DNA of 64,000 bases from Mytilus californianus (taxonomy: Eukaryota > Mollusca > Bivalvia > Mytilida > Mytilidae): NCBI RefSeq assembly GCF_021869535.1, contig NW_026262712.1, positions 47,784,884-47,848,883 on the forward strand, in the 5' to 3' direction. The translations under genes were made by a program, and so were the position numbers. The notes beneath the pieces were generated by a model, which saw nothing but the letters and a program-made list of their open reading frames with translations, did no database searches and had not been told where the DNA came from. The stretch's first letter is position 1, and each line of letters starts with the position of its first letter. Positions 1 through 12,600 of this stretch are shown in pieces.

Positions 1-194
1 AAAGTTTACAGGAAAATACACGAATTCGATAGTCGTCTATAATTGGCCGTGAATTAGATAGGCATATAATTGGCCGTCGATTTGGAATCTTACTTTATTA
101 TGACGTCAGTTTTGGACGTCAATTTGAGGAACAGACGTAGATGAGAGACCGGACGTCGATCTGAGTCTTACATATATACTTACAAAATATGAAA

Positions 195-400
195 ATAAGG
201 AGATGTGGTATGACTACTAATTCGAGAACTACGCATAGAGATAAAATGACGAAGATATACGCAATTAAAGGTCACCATACGTCCTTCAACAATGTGAAAT
301 ATCCATACCGTATAGTCAGCTATAAAAGGCCGGACATGAAAAATGTGACACAATTCAAACGAGAAAACTAACGGCCTAGTTATAACAATATAACGTTTCA
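195..400 (-). repeat. Family-1 interspersed repeat, minus orientation
   Basis: Reverse complement carries the family-1 signature: a CATACCACAT-like end, GGTGACC, CTTTTATAGCTGACTATACGG. This is the common Mytilus-type repeat, here diverged. No coding potential; short open frames over it are incidental. Confidence 0.7.
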
Positions 401-519
401 GACTTTAGGGAAAATTACTTGATGAATCAATTTATTACATAACAATATTGGGTCTTACATAATTACCTAAATTGATTTGTCTCCGGGTAGAAATTAGCAC
501 TTTACTGGAATTGTTTTTT

Positions 520-575
520 TATCAATCGATTTATGAATTTTGAACAGCGGTATACTACTGTTGCCTTTATTTAAG
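520..575 (+). repeat. Family-3 repeat fragment
   Basis: Holds the AACAGCGGTATACTACTGTTGCC terminus shared with 3805-3835, 39165-39190 and 49005-49040; only the last 55 bases are present. Confidence 0.55.
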
Positions 576-1290
576 TAGTTGTCTGTTGCTATCGATTACC
601 GTTTGTAGAAATGTAAAGTACTGTCAATTTCATCGGCTAATTGAAAAATGTGATATAAATGATAAATTACTATACAGCAGTCCAAGATAATAACTAATTA
701 AATTGAATACAACTTGTGACATTTGATATTAAGTGCATACATTTTAAATTGTTTGCTTCAAACAACTTAGCTTATTGAGGTAAAAGAGATGTCCATCAAT
801 ACAAGGTCAAATGTTATATAGTTTTAAGTTCGTTTATTTAAGAAATAGCAAGTATGATGTTAGAAAACAATTTGTCTGTGATACTTGTTCAACAGTAAAG
901 GTTTCTTTAAAAAGTCATCTTACTGGATAGTAAAATTATTTATTATCATATTCAGTAATTGGTTAAAAACGGTTAAACTTGCTCTTCTATCAGAAAATCA
1001 TATTCAGTAAAATAGACTAAGTCTCAAACGTAGTTGATGTTTTATATGTTATTCATGTATAAATTAACCTCAAAAACTGATTAATTTGACAAATAGACAT
1101 TAAAAAGGCTGAATAATTACTCTGATGAACATAGCAGCATTGATATCCTTGAGAATGAAATTAAATATCTTCAGTGAGAAAAAAATGAAATGTAAATCAA
1201 AATTATGGTTTGTAGAGAGTAGATGTTTACATCTAAGTTATTGAAAAAGGGAGACAAAGCGATATGAACACGCACTGTGAACAATTAATT
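576..1290. other. No gene recognised, AT-rich
   Basis: No repeat family, splice-supported exon or long open frame identified. Confidence 0.5.
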
Positions 1291-1291
1291 T

Positions 1292-1528
1292 TTGGAACGG
1301 AGTGTCTATTGTTCCATGTTAACCGGAAGAATAGGAAAACATCTCTATTTTTCCGACCATCCGTTTGCACATGCGCAAATTATCAATATCAGTTTCCCGG
1401 ATGAGGTGTCGAATTGCAAACGCACGTATGCAATGGACAATTTGAGAATTGAAGATGTCCTAAAGAAAAGTAAGGAAAATATGATTGCTTTAAAACAAAT
1501 TTCTATAGGACAGACTCCAGAACAATAG
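1292..1528 (+). other. Unrecognised open frame, possible exon relic
   Basis: An open frame of about 78 codons with balanced amino-acid composition (motifs FPDEVSNCKRTYAM, LRIEDVLKKSKEN), unlike the low-complexity frames elsewhere. It has no good start ATG near its 5' end and no neighbouring exon I can join to it. It lies outside the duplication. It could be the last exon of a gene to the left, a pseudogene fragment, or chance. No family recognised. Confidence 0.25.
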
Positions 1529-1974
1529 GCTTGTCCATGCAGTCAACTGATAAGAACAAGACGTGCAATCAAACTGAAATTTTTGATTTACCCCATTACC
1601 TTTACCTGTATCAATGGAGGCAAAACGCATAAAAAAATCCATAGAAAAACGACTAAATCAAATGTTCTGTTAATATTTACGGAATATCGGAGTATTCCAA
1701 AGAGCAGCCAGTAGAAAAATAAATTAACTTCGTACGTGATGAGTTTTTAACAATGGCAATTCTATTTCCATTTTAGTTTTATTTTCATCATACTATTTTC
1801 CAGACCGTTTTATCTTGAACTCATAATCAGTATCGTCCGCGTGGAGAACGTGCAAAAAATGAATAGAATGTGCAATTCTCAGTGTTTGCACGAGAGGAAA
1901 TTTGTTGCCACTACATTCTCCACCTGGATGCAACAATAACCATTTAGCCTAAACTATATTCATTGTTTATTGTT
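1529..1974. other. No gene recognised
   Basis: AT-rich single-copy sequence with no feature I can name. Confidence 0.5.
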
Positions 1975-2085
1975 ATGTATGGCCGGGAAAATAGCATAAC
2001 AGCAGAGAAACGGCATTCTTTCTGATGGCCTGAAAAATAGACATTTTTTGCTATTTTTCAGGCTAGCCGTAAGAATAGCCACTGC
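1975..2085. repeat. Imperfect hairpin with 13 bp perfect core arms
   Basis: GCCTGAAAAATAG (2028-2040) pairs with CTATTTTTCAGGC (2051-2063) around a 10-base spacer; pairing continues imperfectly outward to about 30 bases per arm (a CGGCATTCTT-like left arm against AAGAATAGCC). A fold-back or MITE-like remnant is the simplest reading. Confidence 0.6.
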
Positions 2086-2645
2086 CTTATTTTTTTAAAT
2101 ATCTCAAACTATTAATACATTTCTAAAGTGTTTACTAAAGTATAGTATAAAATGCAGCAAACGTGAAGTTAAATGATTCTTTCAATCTCACATACTTGAC
2201 GTATAAATGCATGCAAAACGTATTTAAATAGCTCGTAAAAAAGATACAATACATGTTAACTCATTAATAATTTGAATAAGGGTATTAATTTAAGTTTGTA
2301 GTAAGATATTTGAATATTATCTTTAGTAAAATTGAATAAGTTCTTATAAATTGAAATATTATTTAATTTAAGCATTGCTATCCAACTATGATCCCTTATG
2401 GTTGGTCCTTCATCCTGCTGATGCTTACATTTTGGTATGGCACAACGTTACGATTTTTTTTCAAATCATTTACGACGTCTATACATTTTTAAATTCCGTT
2501 ACTTGTGATATTCAAGTCTGGTAAAACAATGTTTTTTTACTTGTCGAAACATTTTTTGTCAACTTCAAGTTCTCATTAATTGGTATCTTGTGTATTTGTG
2601 TTTTAAGAGAATTTGTGTTTGTGTCGTGTCGATCTGTGGAGTCAA
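2086..2645. other. No gene recognised
   Basis: AT-rich; no repeat or exon recognised. Confidence 0.5.
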
Positions 2646-2649
2646 GCAG

Positions 2650-2960
2650 TTTATTTTTATGTTTTGCTGTCCCTGGTTAAATGGAGGGTTCTGCGCTAGT
2701 TTTAGTATATATGTGTTTGTCCAAATTCATGAGCCCTTTACTTGGTGGTTGTCGTTGGTGGCTATTTGCCATATTTTTTTTATATTCCTTGTATAGGCAT
2801 ATACAGGACATTGCTTTCCTCTTTTCAATTATTTCCAATTTTGTCATGCCATCACCTTTTATAGCTGAGTACATGGTATGGAATTTGTACCTTGTTCAAG
2901 GCCGTGTAATGACCTATAGTTGATCGTGCTAAGGTCTTGAGTGTATAGTTGTCCCATTGT
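2650..2960 (+). repeat. Family-1 repeat spanning the copy-A breakpoint
   Basis: A near full-length but diverged member: TTTTGCTGTCCCTGG head, central CATGAGCCCTTTACTTGGTG block, AAGGCCGTGTAATGACC and TTGTCCCATTG tail. The duplication begins at 2841, inside this repeat; copy B keeps only its 3' half (38183-38305). Confidence 0.65.
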
Positions 2961-3112
2961 TAGCAAATCATATTGCTTTGTCATGCTAAAATGTCTTTAT
3001 TCGAAGAAAAACAGAGTTTTTATTCATAAATATTGATGAATTACAAGGCGCAAATGTATTGAATAATTAATCAAATTGTATGAAAAAAGTAAATTTTTGA
3101 GAGATACATATC

Positions 3113-3240
3113 TGACTATGCGGTATGGGCTATACTCATTGTTGAAGGCCGTATGGTGACCTAAAGTTGTTAATTTCAGTTGGTCTCTTGTGGAGAGTTG
3201 TCTCATTGGCAATCATACTACATCTTCTTATTTTTATATG
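3113..3240 (+). repeat. Family-1 repeat 3' end, copy A
   Basis: Tail with CGGTATGGGC, TTGTTGAAGGCCGTATGG, GAGAGTTGTCTCATTGGC and a CATCTTCTTATTTTTATAT terminus. Copy B equivalent at 38458-38587. Confidence 0.8.
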
Positions 3241-3734
3241 TACAATTGTCTCTTCACATTGTCAGTCACTGGAGTGGACAATGTTTTGAATTAACAAAAT
3301 TACCGCACACATATAAATGATTACGGGATTTTGCATGTTGTTCCCTTCTTTAACAAAAGAAGTTTCTCAGTTGCGGTTACGAAGGATTTATTTTGTGAAT
3401 ATCTTAGTATGAGTTTCTATTCATGAACATAGACTCTTTATTATTAATTGTTTTTGGCTTTTAACTAGCTGTCTGTAACTGCGAGTACTCTCAAATCGTA
3501 CGTTCTTGTTAATTTGACCTGTTGATACTATAAGTAATGCTTTTTTTGTTATTTAATGTTTACTTATTCAGGGTTATATCTCGTCTATATACCAGCTTTG
3601 ATAAGTGTTTGGTATTATTATGAATTTTCACTTCTTCGTACTATGAAAACAAAATTATTTATTTTGTAAAAAATATTTCTGTTCTCCATTTAAACTTTAT
3701 ATCTTACAACACAATTATTTTCATTTACCTGTGT

Positions 3735-4345
3735 ATATTATTGTAGTTGGTGGCTTTTTGTTTCAGGTTATTGTTGTTGTTTTTTTTATATTGTTTAACA
3801 TCTCACAGCGGTATACTGCTGTTGCCTTTATTTATTCACCTCTTATTTTATTGATTTTGTATTTACATTGTATCATAGATCAAATTTATTCGTTTAGTGT
3901 ATGTTCACTTGTGTTAATATGTCTTTTGATTGCGTTAAGCCATTTCAATTGATATTTTATTGTGTGTCTTTCTATGTTGTGATGTTACACTATTGTTTCA
4001 GATAAGGGTGAAGGTTGGTACCTATTAAAACATTTAAACCCTCTGCATTTGTTTGCACCTGTCCTAAGTCAGGAATCTGATGTTTAGTAGTTGTCGTTTG
4101 TTGATGTGGTTCATAAGTGTTTCTCGTTTCTCGTTTTTTATATAGATTAGACCGTTGGTTTTCCCCGTTTGAATGGTTTTACACTAGTCATTTTTGGGAC
4201 CCTTTATAGCTTGCTGTTCGGTGTAAGCCAAGGCTCCGTTTTGAAGACCGTACTTTGACCTATAATGGTTTACTTTTACAAATTGTGACTTGGATGGAGA
4301 GTTGTCTCATTGGCAATCATACCACATCTTCTTATATCTATATAA
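3735..4345 (+). repeat. Family-1b repeat, longest copy, copy A
   Basis: About 600 bp: a region with the ACAGCGGTATACTGCTGTTG box (3807-3826), GTTAAGCCATTTCAATTGA, a CACCTGTCCTAAGTCAGGA box, GTTTTGAAGACCGTACTTTG, then GACTTGGATGGAGAGTTG and CTTCTTATATCTATATAAA. Copy B equivalent is 39115-39735. Open frames across it (for example 4255-4635) are incidental. Confidence 0.75.
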
Positions 4346-4659
4346 ATAAAAACCAATATCAATATTGCTTTAAATGTATAAAAATAGAATTAACCTTTCA
4401 TTTCTTAATTTGCAATTGCTTACTTGCATCATGTGCATATACAAAGATATCAGCGTTAATAAATACACACACTTCAGTAGAAGAGATGAGGGTACGGGAG
4501 GTATACCAATCCATAGTTTTGTGTATTACGGTAGTGCATTCTAAATCAAAGAATGTGCTTCATGATACGCGTTTTCTTTATTTTTCAAAATATGTGATAA
4601 ACAATTGTGTCGTCGTCTCCTTTTCATCCGGGTAGCCTTTATTTTGCTACTTACATCGC

Positions 4660-4745
4660 TTATAACAACAACAAACAAACAAAAACAACAACAAAAACAA
4701 CAACAATACAAAACGAAATAAAACAAACAAAAAAACCCCAAAATA
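4660..4745. repeat. AAC/AAAC low-complexity tract, copy A
   Basis: Purine-rich run of AACA and AAAC units; equivalent at 40055-40150 with a different unit count. Confidence 0.85.
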
Positions 4746-5689
4746 ATCCACAAAACAGGTAATTGTTTTATGGCCAGTTTAAACGTAAATGAAAAAATAA
4801 AATGTAGTTAAATAAATCCTTTATATAATGGTTAAATCAAGGTACAACACAGCTTACTTTTATCGTATCAATACTATGTATCGTTGCAAACACTTACATA
4901 TGTTTTCCATTTAAGATTAATTGATATCAAGCGAGGTGTAGCAACGCAGTATTAATGTTCTTATAGCGATATAACAGTAATCTAGGCCTGTATATTATAC
5001 AACAACATGAACAATAAGCATTAAGGTAAAAATAGAAAAAATAATAAATGATTCGAAGCACGAAACACTTTTAAGAATTTGTACATTGAAATGTCATTTC
5101 GACTTTCAGAAGTTAAACACATGCAAATATACCATCTAAGAACATACCATTTTAAATCTTGCATTTCAAAGACTTTGTCATAATCGTGTCAATATATCAC
5201 GTTTACAAACAAGGTTCACTGAAAATAGTGTCTTGTGAAAAACAGGAAAAGTTATTGATAGAAATACATGCTTTTATGAAAAAGAATTTAGAAAAAATTG
5301 TAAGAGTTATTATTATTGTTATGATAGTTTACATACAATTATATGCACGATATATGTTTTTGTTCATCCAACAACTGATCATACATGTACACATAAACAC
5401 ATTATTTGTTTTGCTTTTGTTGTTTTAGCATAAAACACGCTTTTGGTTTTCTCAATTGAATTGTGACCCATCTTGTTACGCCTGTGCCTTTTATGGCTTA
5501 ATATACGGTAGGGATTTTGCTCATTACTGTATCATGAAAAAGAATGGAAAACGCAGATACAAATATATGGTTTAAGAATTAGTAATCCATAAAAAAAAAA
5601 CCTCTGATTCAAATAAAACATTTTGACATTGCCAAGATGCTTGATTTCTTGATTGATTACATATTTGTTACTTTTAGAGGACACAATAA
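4746..5689. other. No gene recognised
   Basis: Conserved with 40151-40924 in copy B apart from a deletion there of about 150 bp near 40697. AT-rich; open frames are not shared between copies. Confidence 0.5.
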
Positions 5690-6180
5690 AATAACAAAAT
5701 TACCGAACTCCAAGGAAAATTCGAAGAGTCCTTTATCAAATGGTAAACGCTAAGGCTCAGACACATCAAACGAATGGAAAACAACTGTCATATTCCTGAC
5801 TTGGTACAGACATTTCCTTATGCAGAAAATGGTGGATTAAACCTTGTTGTATAGCCAGCTAAACATCGCGCGTGTATGACAGTCGCATTGATTCCATTTT
5901 ATTGACAACAATATGCGAGAAAAACAAACAGATATAATAGGTAAAAATGTTAAAAATTGGGGAACAGTAAATCAACATTGTGTTATAACCTAAATCACTA
6001 TAAAAACAAATAACAATTTCAACATAGAAAACAAAATGGCGTATAGACACTCTATAGACAAAGCACATTAGCAAAAATGTAAGACCAGAATACAAACATT
6101 CCCATAGCACAATAACACAATGGCCGTGTTTTTCACATCCAATATTGGTCGGAATAACTATTAGAACAAACTGTCATACT
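5690..6180 (-). repeat. RT-element 3' tail, minus orientation, copy A
   Basis: Reverse complement matches the tail after RT relic 2 (10850-11415): the CCTTGGAGTTCGGTATTTT end, the CAAGTCAGGAATATGACAG box and the ATGGCGTATAGACACTCTAT box are all shared. No RT coding on this strand is attached, so it is a 5'-truncated copy. Confidence 0.7.
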
Positions 6181-6195
6181 CGATTTGCATACTTA

Positions 6196-6560
6196 TATGA
6201 AACAGACTTCATGCAGGAGCTTTTAAAAAAAAATGAATTGAAGGTTGCATTATCCTTCAACGTCATGTTCCGCTATATAGGTGATGTCCTCTGACGAATA
6301 ATTTAGAGTTTAGTGACTATATGGAACGTATTAATCCTATCAAACTTGACATAAAGGTTATCACGGATACAGTTCAGTCTGTTTCATATCTTGGATTTTA
6401 TCTTGACGTAGACAGTAAGGGTCGGTTGAGATCGAAACTTCAGGAAAAAAGAGGTGATTTCATATTCTTAATTTTTTAACTTTCCATTTCTATGTAGCAA
6501 CATTACAGCAGAGCCTGCAAATGGAGTATATAACTCCCATTTATTTTGATATTCTATGGC
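6196..6560 (+). pseudogene. Reverse transcriptase relic 1, copy A
   Basis: Translating from 6196 gives a recognisable RT palm fragment (FRYIGDVL), then after a stop the downstream block with SYLGFYLDVD, GRLRSKL and KRGDFIF. The catalytic YxDD reads YIGD, so the first aspartate is lost, and several stops and frameshifts follow. The layout (YxDD, then a YLDL block, then an ISQLIRY-like block in sister copies) is closest in my view to Penelope-like RTs, but the family is not certain. The same broken fragment is at 41435-41795, so the decay predates the duplication. It sits head-to-head with an RT-element 3' tail on the minus strand (5690-6180). Confidence 0.6.
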
Positions 6561-7130
6561 TGCCGTTTCCTACCATTATGTCCTTGATAGAGGGTTGTTG
6601 CTTACATTGACCAACCGTGCGAGAACCTCATGGGTAGTCAATGTCGTTAACCCCATCCCCTAGTAGAAGCATTACAAGTGTCAAAATTGAGGTATTCCCT
6701 TCAAAAATTTTCTGACGACATCGCAAGTGAGTTGAGACCGTTGTGGAAAATCTGTTTAACAGATGACGATGGATATTTAATAATTGTCGAAACCACAATC
6801 CGTTCTCATTCCTGCGAATGTGACATCACCATATGTGGAGCAGAGTTTGCTTACCCACCCGATGCACTTGAGATAACAACCGGATTTTCGTGCTGCTGAG
6901 TATTAAATTATCTATGGTGTGTTTTGTAGACTATTGTTTGTATTTCCGTCGTTTTTAGTTTGATGATATGATATTGTCAGATTGTCTTCGACTATGAGAT
7001 TTAATATCCTTTAGGTATCGTTTTTCTTAATTTTTATAGTTTATAACATCATAGTCCTTTGGTCTTTGTTTGCCAGTTTTCTCATTGACAATTATACCAG
7101 ATGTTCTCATTTGTATGCATATTGCTGAAC
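6561..7130 (+). repeat. Decayed RT-element 3' region with family-1 end, copy A
   Basis: Sequence after RT relic 1 shared with 41796-42350. It includes a degraded version of the GTTGTCAGTTTGTTTTCGAT box and ends with a family-1-like TTTTCTCATTGACAATTATA tail (7077-7096). The frame at 6678-6899 is unrecognised and is broken in copy B. Confidence 0.4.
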
Positions 7131-9636
7131 CGTGTCTATTTTCATCTGATCTGGTAATATACGTTGTCAAATGATAAGGACATGCGGAATTTTTCTAGAT
7201 TGTATATGAAATATCACTGCGTTATGAATTCAATAATATCTTATCCTATCAGTATGTTGTGGTTTGTCGGTGTTACTCCAAAGTTTGAATATACATCTGA
7301 TAACTTGGAATGGACGGAAAGCTGTTGGTTCATTCCCATATCTTTTTCTTAAATGATAGAGCAGCTGCTTACAAATACAAAATAAATAAGGTAAGATGGT
7401 TTTACTTGTAAAAAAAGATTCACTACTTCTTATTCTACTTAGTATTTAAGAAAAATGAATGTTTGACACGGTTGTTTATTTAATGTTGGTTTATTATATT
7501 TTTCATGCAACTGTGGAGACTGTTTCAATTTTAGTTTTTGTTTATACGGCTTTCAATTCCAGCTACATATATGTTTTCTTTCATTTCGATCGGATTGACT
7601 TTTGCATATTGTTTGCTACTTTGGAAGAAAAATCGGGATACGGACGCAGTTCTAGAGTTAGTACTAGTACATATCTTAGTATTATTATTAAACGGAATAT
7701 CATCATGGTAGTAGTCTTTAATTAATGTACGTTAATATTATTCATATAAACACATGTTTGTTAGTTAAATCTATTAAATGTTCATCTGTTTGTCATATAT
7801 TGGTAATACAAGTTCAGCTATAAAATTCAATATCATTGTAATTGATGATTAACCGTTACACTTAGCGATTGCAATGCAATGCAATCAGTTACGTTTGTTT
7901 TAGATTGGTTTTGACACAATATGCAGCTGAGTACAATGATAGTATCACAAATTTATACCTATTTAAACACTCTAGCTTAGAACTCACTAGACAGATGGTT
8001 GACCTGATTTTATTCGAGATTTTATAAATCAGTCCGTGCATTCACAATACGACATAACGATACACATAACTATAGCAACAACTACACGTACATGTTACGT
8101 GCAGATTTAGCCACTAAACGTAAAGATAAAACCACAGTGCGTCAATGAGAAACCACTTAACCAATGAAAAAATGCACATCGTAAAGAAATAAAGAAAATA
8201 AACATAAAACAAAACCCTTTGGACTTTCCATAGTTTTCAATTTAAGGATTTGTCAAATGTTTTTTTTTCAATATGACACATGTCAGTCTGCTATATAAAG
8301 CACCCTGATAGCAAAATGCAATATATATCGTGTTTTATGAAGTTCTATTTTTATTTATTCAAATTAAAACGTTAACAATTGCTTTCCTTACATTTTGATC
8401 CCTTGAAGTCCAAAATATATATAATATTATAAATCTATCAAAAACAGCCTTTAGAAGGAAATTAGTCAAAGTAGCCAATATTCATATGTTTTAATGTTAT
8501 CAAACATATATTTATTAGGGCTTTAGTTTTCATTAAATTAATTCACAATAATTAGAATTCAATGAGGCCTTATTAAAGATATAAAGATATATGCCATAAC
8601 CTTAACGAACAAGATGAGATGTTATAACTCAGGGGAAGACTCATTTTAAATTTTCTTGAAACTATTTGTGGTCAAATGTATCGATTTTAACATATATAAA
8701 CATATATATGACAATAAAAGTGACATTGCTGTTAAATGGTTTACAGATTGTTTCATATATAACTCGTATTCATTTATCCAATGAAACAACATTATTTTGA
8801 AAGGCGACAACAATTAAGTACTATTTTGCAATTTCACAGGCCATACAGCGGCTTCTATCCTACACAATGTATTCCAGTATAACGCTTGGCTTTCAATGAA
8901 TGCTTAGCAAGAGACATTTTGTTTTCAAATCACCTTGACTTGCTCATTTTAGGATTCATTCCGGTTTTTCAAAATGTCTGAATAAAGACAATGTACATTG
9001 GAGTTTTAATAGAATCTGCCTTTACTTTTTTTTCTTTCGACATTAGAATGGAAATATTCATCTGCCCATCAATTTCAGTTTCATACTTTTTTGTAATCAA
9101 AATAGATGAAAACTCATTAGGAGTTTTATTAAAAAATGTAAGCTTAAATTTGGAACTATGAATATATTTTGATATAAAAAGAGACTATTATAGAAATTGT
9201 TATGCGTAATAAGTGACATTTTGACGATGACAATAATAAAGCCCGTTTAGTGTACTTACAAAATGTTTCTATTTTTGAAAAATTGCAGTAATTAAAACAT
9301 CGGTTTTACAATATGGCTATACATGTGTATCAAAGTTGTTTGTGTGTCCATTGCGATATATCAATGAAAAACTAGTATAAGATTGTTATTATTTACACAA
9401 CTCTTCCAACTTTTCAACCCGTGATTTCAATGACTTTCATTAAAGATTTTTCGTGACGGAATCCTTCAGAGAATATACAATGTTTTGTTTTTCTTCGTAT
9501 CGTTATTTTAATAGATGCCTATGTTCTGATAATGATATCAATTTAAATTGGCAAGGATAATCGATATACCTTCTCAAAAGCAATTTGTTAATCAAAAATA
9601 GCATTCAGCACGTTGCATGTCATATATTTTACAGAG
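7131..9636. other. Upstream region of the PAN-CTLD gene, copy A
   Basis: About 2.5 kb collinear with 42351-44955 and unusually free of recognisable repeats compared with the rest of the window. No TATA box or known site can be assigned with confidence. It is the likely place for a promoter and 5' untranslated exon. Confidence 0.4.
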
Positions 9637-12600
9637 ATGGAAGCGTTTTGGATTATAGTTCTAGTTTACTTATTATATATTTTCGGTAAGTACAAACATA
9701 ATTGTTGATGGTAAGGATTGCGGGGATGAAGCATAGTATTGTTTAACAAACGTTGCAACGTAACATAATTAGCTTTGAAATGCTTTAAGATATTAATTAG
9801 TTTTTTTTAAAGTCTGGATAATATCGTAGACAAAGTACATTTTGAAATTAGTTAAAAATGAAAATAACAATCTCTTTGAAATAATATTCTTATTGATAAT
9901 TATCATAACAGAGAAAACATAATATAAATTCAGGTGTAAAGTATGATGTATGATTAATAGTGAAACAATATAGTTAGAATTTAAGAAAAAAAAGGCTTTC
10001 TTAAAAAAGTGCAACAATATAAAGGAATTTATTCGTTAGGTCTGAAATCAGCGAATAAATGAAATAGCTGTTTAAATGCGTATTTCTACTACCGATTTTA
10101 GAGACAAGTCTATGATATAAGCTTGATTTTGACAACATATTAGACAACTATCCACCAGAGACCTCCGGATGTGGATATAATCAACTAATTCGATCACCTT
10201 CACTGAATATAAGAACATTCGAATAGACTGTCACAATAAATTATCAAATTTTTCAAATTGATATTGTTGGTTAAGATTCAAGATTGCTACAAAATATTAG
10301 ACCATCATACCACAAACAAAATTGGACGAATACGCGTGATAACTTTTAAAATATCTTAAGTACAAAAATCTATTCTTTAAATTATCAGACGATAGTCTTT
10401 AACTCGTTTATCTCTAATTCTGATTGAGTTCCATTGATAGATCCTCTAGAACAAGAAATTAAAGAAACAGTAGACACGGCTTTCTCCGCCTCAATTGTAG
10501 ATTCATACCTCGAATTTGACATAATTGGTCATCTCTGTACCAGAATCTATGACAAACTAGACGATTTTAATTTTGAAATTATAAAGTCCCCCCCCCCCCC
10601 CCCCCACCTTAGCAGCATTTCCCAACTCATTTGGTATTCAAAAACTTGCAGCTGCTCCTCAAACTTTATAAAACGTCACCAGTGTCTGAGCCGAAAGTTG
10701 TTGAACCAGGGAGATGTCAAAGAAAGTCTCATCCTTTTTCTAAAATAGTTCATCGGAAGAAACCAAGACCTGTTGATAAATATTTCGTATCAACTTCACA
10801 TATAATACATGATTGTCTTGAAGTATAGATTCGAGGTACTGACGTCCTTGTTTATCATCTTAACTACGTGTTAGAGTGTTCTTATATTTGTCTTTGTATA
10901 TATATTTAACCTTTACTGTTAAGTCCATTTTGGGTAATATTCTTTTGGCGTGGCTAGGTATTTATACATCCCGCCATTGTGTTATTGTGCTATTGTCATT
11001 TTTGTATTCTTTGTCTTTCATTTTTGCTTATGCACTTTGTCGATAGTGTGTCTATATGCCATTTTGTTTTCTTTGTTGAAACAGTTATTTGTTTTTATAG
11101 TGATTAAGATTATGACACAATGTTGACTGCTCTACATCAATTTTTGACAAGTTTACCTATTACGTCTGTTTGTTTTGCTCACACATTGTTGTCAATATAA
11201 TGAAATTCTATATGACTGTCATACAAGTGAGAAATTTAGCTAGCTATAATACCAGGTTTAATCCATCATTTTCTACATAAGGAAATATGTGTACCAAGTC
11301 AGGAATATGACAGTAGTTTTCCATTTGATGTGTTTGAGCTTTTGATTTTTCCGTTTGATAAAAGACCTTCCGTTTTGAATTTTCCTTGGAGTTCGGTATT
11401 TTTGCTTTTTTTTCTAGATCTCATTCCTTTTCCTTCATATCCATTGTGATGACAGTTCTGCTTGTCTACACACTTCTGAAATAAGCTTCTTCCTCTCTTC
11501 TCCTACCCCTCTCAAAGTACTGCAAGCTTGTCATACTGCATGTCCTCCAAATCCCATGCAACATACTTAAGTCGCAAAGCACCACGTCCTCTGTCCCCGC
11601 TGCTGGCAATCTTCTACAAGCTACTGGTATAATAAGAATAAGAACAATTTTGATAATAATAATATTTATAGGTTTCTTAATGAGGTACAATTTGATACCG
11701 CTTTACATCAATTTGAGTTATTTAATTTCAATGCAATAAAAGCAAGACTTCGGGAGATTATTATCACTTTTTACTAATAGATAGAATAAAGAGAGCTCAG
11801 ATCAAGCGATATCGAATGCTCACGCCTTATGAAACCTATATGTTGAAAAAAAAATCCGCTACTCGTTGATTTAGACGTTTGCACATACTAGTATGACGTT
11901 ATTTGTCTTGGTACAACTTTACCATGAGACATATTTAACTTATATATAAACTTTTTAAACGCTTCAGAATGTAATAACATTTGACAAAAAGAAAAGCGAG
12001 AGTATTTTGTATATTATTGAAGAAATGTAACTCTTCGTAGCTGTGGAGTCATCAAATACTTAACAAATAGCCAACAGTTGTGCCGCGATTTCATGATGTT
12101 TGATAAGCCAATCAAATTAACGCATTTTTCGCATCCAAGTAGTGGATACGAGAAATATGTATTCATGCAATAAATAGATAATAGGTCACAAACATAAGAG
12201 AATTTTGATTAAATATAAAAACGGGAAAAGTAATGAGGTGCATTATAAAGAAAATATTTATAAAGATAAATAATAATTTCAGATATGACAAGATGTGTCA
12301 CATGGTACAAATCACAATTGCCTGGAACAAGTACTGAAACGGATATTAAATGGACAATAAAGGTCCGATCGGTAGCAGAATGCGCTCATCACTGTACCGT
12401 TCATACCAACTGCAGATCCATCCAATATGACAATTCAACAACAAATTGCACAATACTCTACGTATCGAATCTAACAAGTCAATATGTAAGCAGTATTCAA
12501 ATGTCTCATTACAGCAAAACATTAGGTATGTATCAAATAAAATCAGCATTTTTATTAGAACATATCTAGAAAATGTTGCCTATACCTAAATGAAAAAAAA

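Noticed and set aside
4255-4635. 126-codon open frame
   Set aside because: Starts inside the family-1b repeat tail; the protein has no recognisable feature and the copy-B version ends differently.
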